Notes under the pieces: generated by a model
Seen by the model: only the letters and a program-made list of their open reading frames with translations
What the model was told of the DNA's origin: nothing
Database searches by the model: none
Made by a program: the position numbers and the translations under genes
NCBI GenBank assembly: GCA_000421065.1
Contig: ATWD01000001.1
Location: 4,208,001 to 4,272,000, forward strand
Length of the DNA: 64,000 bases
Direction: 5' to 3'
From: Acidobacteriaceae bacterium TAA 166
Lineage (GTDB): Bacteria > Acidobacteriota > Terriglobia > Terriglobales > Acidobacteriaceae
Part shown: one piece after another, positions 61,044-64,000 of the stretch
How positions within the stretch are numbered: the stretch's first letter is position 1
How the letters are laid out: every line of letters begins with the position of its first letter

Positions 61044-62101
61044 CTAGAATTCGCATGTTGGAACGCATTGCGCAGAAACCACAAAGCTTTGGCTTTTTTC
61101 AGGCCATCAGACTGCTTGAGCGTTTGTATCCAGAGAGGAGTGCGGTGGGACACTTTGTCGCGCCGAGCGAGGAAGTTGTCTCCTTTTCATCTCCACCTAA
61201 CCTCATCTTCCCCTCAAGCGAGGTTGTAGACACAAAGCTGCCGAATGATCTGGAGCACGGCGCTCAATGCCGGGTCGAGGTTGCGTTCATGGGGCTGCAT
61301 ACCGTGAATGGTCCCATGCCGAAAGCGCAAACGGCTCTCTTATTAGATCGAGAGCGACAGGGAGACCACGCAAGCCGTGAATTCTTCGACATCTTCAACC
61401 ATCGATTGCTCTCATTATTCTATCGTGCCTGGAAGCGGTATCGATTTTTCCTTTCGCTCGAAGATCGAAGCCAGCAGCCTAAAAATGTAAGTGAGGCCAA
61501 ATCGGTTGAGACCTCAATCAGTGCCAACCTTTATGACATGGTAGGTCTGGGAACACCGGGGCTGCGGAATAGAATGGCGATTCCGGACGAAGCCGCCATC
61601 TTCTATTCCGGCCTCCTCACTCAACAGGTACGATCTGCGACTAGTCTTCATCAAATACTGGAAGGCTTTTTCGAAGTGCCTGTGAAGGTGTATCAGTTTA
61701 CCGGCGTATGGGAAAGGCTGCCAATGGCGCGACAAACCTATTTGCAAGAAGGGAAGTCATTTGCCGAGAAGCTTGGGGCGGGTACGGTGGTTGGAGACGA
61801 GGTCTGGAACCAGCAAGGAACCTTGACGATCCAGATGGGGCCTTTGTCCATTGCGCAGTACCGTCATTTTTTGCCTGGTGCGAAGGGGCAACAGCAGTTG
61901 CAGGATTGGCTAATGTTTTATTCGCGCGGCGTTCTGGACTTTATAGTGCAGCTGATACTAGCGCGCGACGCTGTTCCGCAAACTACTTTGCGTAATGGCA
62001 CAATCGCAGGGTCACGTCTGGGATACGAAAGTTGGCTTAAGATGAAACCATCACTTCGCGATCCCGATGACACAACATATGTCTGCAAAGGTCAAGGATA
62101 A
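61007..62101 (+). CDS. tssG: T6SS baseplate protein TssG
   Basis: 364 residues. KPQSFGFFQAIRLLERLYPE and VAFMGLHTVNGPMPKAQTAL are the family pattern; FFDIFNHRLLSLFYRAWKRY follows, and the end contains LTIQMGPLSIAQYRHFLPG. Partner of TssF in the wedge. The ATG lies inside the end of tssF. Confidence 0.96.
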   Translation: MATKSGQSSLDVARIRMLERIAQKPQSFGFFQAIRLLERLYPERSAVGHFVAPSEEVVSFSSPPNLIFPSSEVVDTKLPNDLEHGAQCRVEVAFMGLHTVNGPMPKAQTALLLDRERQGDHASREFFDIFNHRLLSLFYRAWKRYRFFLSLEDRSQQPKNVSEAKSVETSISANLYDMVGLGTPGLRNRMAIPDEAAIFYSGLLTQQVRSATSLHQILEGFFEVPVKVYQFTGVWERLPMARQTYLQEGKSFAEKLGAGTVVGDEVWNQQGTLTIQMGPLSIAQYRHFLPGAKGQQQLQDWLMFYSRGVLDFIVQLILARDAVPQTTLRNGTIAGSRLGYESWLKMKPSLRDPDDTTYVCKGQG

Positions 62102-62104
62102 TTA

Positions 62105-64000
62105 ATGATTCTAAATCTTAAGTCATTAGTTGATAAGTTTGATGAGACGATGCGTGAAATGGTGGAAGCTGCCGCTGCGCTTTGCGTTACTCGTACTCAC
62201 TACGAAGTGGAAATCGAACACTTCCTACTTAAAGAACTCAGCCGAGAAAAGAGCGACATCGCTCGTATCCTGCAACATTACGGTGCAAAACCTGATCAGC
62301 TCGTAACAGATCTAAATCACAGTCTGGATAGATTGAAGACAGGCAACACGCGCGGCCCAAGCTTTAGTCCCATGCTGGTAAAGTTATTTACCGCGAGTTG
62401 GACCCTCTCCTCTCTTCATTACGGACGTAATCAGCTGCAGGTTGGTTATGTCTTTGCCGCGATGCTTACCGACGAAAGCCTTGCCCGCGTGGCGCGTGAT
62501 TTGAGCAAAACGCTGAGTGTGTTGCCAAGCGATTCTCTGGTTGCTGAGCTGCCGAATATCCTCGCGATCTCATTCGATGACGACGAAGGAGATCAAAACG
62601 TCTCCGCGGTAAACGATCGCCAGACAATCGGTGTAGTGGCAAATCAAGAGCAAACCGAGAACCGCAGAGAACACGCAGGCAGTCTTCCTCTTCTCGGAAA
62701 GTACGCAACAAACTTGACCGAAGCAGCTCATAGAGGGCGGTTCGATGCGGTCATCGGTCGTGATTCGGAGATTCGGCAGATTATCGATGTGCTGATGCGC
62801 CGGAGGCAGAATAATCCCATCCTGACTGGCGAAGCAGGTGTCGGCAAGACGGCTGTTGTGGAGGGGCTCGCGCTACGCATCGCAGACGGTGATGTGCCCC
62901 CGGCACTGCGTACCGTGCAACTGTACAGTCTCGACCTTACGCTGCTGCAGGCGGGCGCAAGTGTCAAAGGTGAATTCGAAAACAGGCTCAAAGGTCTGAT
63001 CGCTGAAGTCACAGGTTCAGCTTATCCGGTAATTCTTTTTATTGACGAAGCCCACACGATGATTGGAGCGGGTGGGCAACCGGGGCAGGGTGATGCTGCT
63101 AACATCCTCAAGCCCGCTCTTGCGCGGGGAGAATTGCGTACGATCGCTGCGACTACTTGGTCTGAGTACAAGCGCTACTTTGAAAAAGACCCTGCACTTA
63201 CCCGCAGATTTCATGTCGTCAAGGTGGAAGAGCCATCTGAGGTGCAGTGTGAAGCTATGCTGCGCGGCTCCGTATCATCGCTGGAGAAACACCATGGAGT
63301 CCGCATCCTGGACGAAGCATTGGGTGCGGCGGTCCGTTTTTCGCATCGATACCTTCCCGGCCGTCAGCTACCCGACAAGGCAATCAGTTTGCTCGATACC
63401 GCATGCGCCCGTGTTGCTCTTAGCAGAAGTAGTACTCCAGCAGTGCTGGATGTAGTACAGCATCGAATTATTGTTCTCAAAGCTCGGGCCATTCTGCTCG
63501 AAAGAGAACAGGCGACAGGCGCGCAACATGGTCAACGGCTGATGGATATCAAGAATGAATTGCAGGAACAAGAAGAGGAGTATATCCGTCTTGAGGCCCG
63601 GTGGAATAAGGAGGCAGAACTGCTCCGGCAGTTGGATGAGTTAAGCACACGTCTTGAGGCAGATCAGAATTCCAACCGTGCGGGGCGTGGCGATGACCTC
63701 ATTGAATTGGCATCTCTCCGGTGCTCACTGCAAAGGCTGCAACAGAATAGCCCACTCACTCATCCTGCAGTGGATAGCCAGATCGTGGCGCAGGTTCTGT
63801 CCGAGTGGACCGGTTTGCCCATTGGCAAAATGTTAGATGACGAGATTTTAAAGATTCTGCATCTTGAAGAAGGCTTGAAACAGCGCGTCATCGGCCAAGA
63901 ACATGCACTTGCTGCAATCGCGCAACGTGTACAGACATCTCGTGCCAATCTCGACGATCCTTCAAAACCGGTAGGTGTATTTTTGCTGGTTGGTTCAAGT
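62105..64000 (+). CDS. tssH: T6SS ATPase ClpV (TssH), cut by the window end
   Basis: 632 codons with no stop. The N domain (about 1-155: TMREMVEAAAALCVTRTHYE, then EIEHFLLKEL) binds contracted sheath in this family. The first AAA+ domain has Walker A GEAGVGKT at 242-249 and Walker B VILFIDEAH near 309. A coiled-coil middle insertion (about 455-560) follows, and the second AAA+ domain starts VIGQEHALAAIAQRV and is cut at VFLLVGSS, just before its Walker A. It unfolds used TssB/C sheath for recycling. It starts 4 bases after the tssG stop. Further T6SS genes are likely beyond the window. Confidence 0.95.
   Translation, partial: MILNLKSLVDKFDETMREMVEAAAALCVTRTHYEVEIEHFLLKELSREKSDIARILQHYGAKPDQLVTDLNHSLDRLKTGNTRGPSFSPMLVKLFTASWTLSSLHYGRNQLQVGYVFAAMLTDESLARVARDLSKTLSVLPSDSLVAELPNILAISFDDDEGDQNVSAVNDRQTIGVVANQEQTENRREHAGSLPLLGKYATNLTEAAHRGRFDAVIGRDSEIRQIIDVLMRRRQNNPILTGEAGVGKTAVVEGLALRIADGDVPPALRTVQLYSLDLTLLQAGASVKGEFENRLKGLIAEVTGSAYPVILFIDEAHTMIGAGGQPGQGDAANILKPALARGELRTIAATTWSEYKRYFEKDPALTRRFHVVKVEEPSEVQCEAMLRGSVSSLEKHHGVRILDEALGAAVRFSHRYLPGRQLPDKAISLLDTACARVALSRSSTPAVLDVVQHRIIVLKARAILLEREQATGAQHGQRLMDIKNELQEQEEEYIRLEARWNKEAELLRQLDELSTRLEADQNSNRAGRGDDLIELASLRCSLQRLQQNSPLTHPAVDSQIVAQVLSEWTGLPIGKMLDDEILKILHLEEGLKQRVIGQEHALAAIAQRVQTSRANLDDPSKPVGVFLLVGSS

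Noticed and set aside
25176..64000. Second attachment site (direct repeat of the tRNA-Leu end)
   Set aside because: No match found by reading through the rest of the window.

Overview
The window looks like a piece of an Acidobacteriota chromosome (Terriglobia; Granulicella/Edaphobacter/Terriglobus-like). The basis is GC-rich housekeeping DNA, secreted proteins of types common in that group, a tRNA-tuf-secE-nusG-rplK block and a Mycobacterium-like sulfur-carrier cysteine cluster. The taxonomic call is inference; there is no rRNA to confirm it.

Region A (1-25.2 kb) is conserved core. It carries a guanine-deaminase-like enzyme, homoserine dehydrogenase, a secreted NPP-type phosphodiesterase, a Tat-lipoprotein FAD oxidase, a cysteine synthase / JAMM peptidase / ubiquitin-like carrier / MoeZ activator operon, a HAD phosphatase, a tRNA(Thr-Tyr-Thr-Gly)-tuf-rpmG-tRNA(Trp)-secE-nusG-rplK block, a broken beta-lactamase, a DUF59 protein plus methyltransferase, an ECF sigma/anti-sigma pair and a Slt-type lytic transglycosylase. 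Six full copies and two fragments of a ~170-190 bp palindromic element lie just after stop codons here. None is seen past 25 kb.

Region B (25.1-37.1 kb) starts at tRNA-Leu(TAA). It is lower-GC, gene-poor island DNA: a frameshifted integrase, IS481-type transposase scraps, and wrecks of a racemase, an epimerase, an SDR, an M16 peptidase, a TonB receptor/PepSY pair, TetR regulators and a papain-like protease. A few genes look intact: GNAT, alpha/beta hydrolase, MarR, TetR, an NADPH-binding reductase and an ECF sigma factor.

Region C (37.4-64 kb, continuing off the end) is a type VI secretion system. The minus-strand payload block holds a CheD/CNF1-fold candidate, hcp, a PAAR-like DUF4280 protein, vgrG and a possible Stv-domain protein. 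Next come a Ser/Thr kinase with a periplasmic partner, then tssK-tssL-tssM (tssM apparently frameshifted). A tail-anchored protein with short repeated FT motifs follows, then a second tssK, and finally tssB-C-A-E-F-G-H (ClpV, cut by the window end). TssB/C with Hcp form the contractile tail, TssA/E/F/G/K the baseplate, TssL/M the inner-membrane anchor, and ClpV recycles the sheath. No TssJ is seen. Two tssK genes in one locus, the FT-motif protein with a 40-bp palindrome at its 5' end, and the deamidase-like payload candidate are the most unusual parts.
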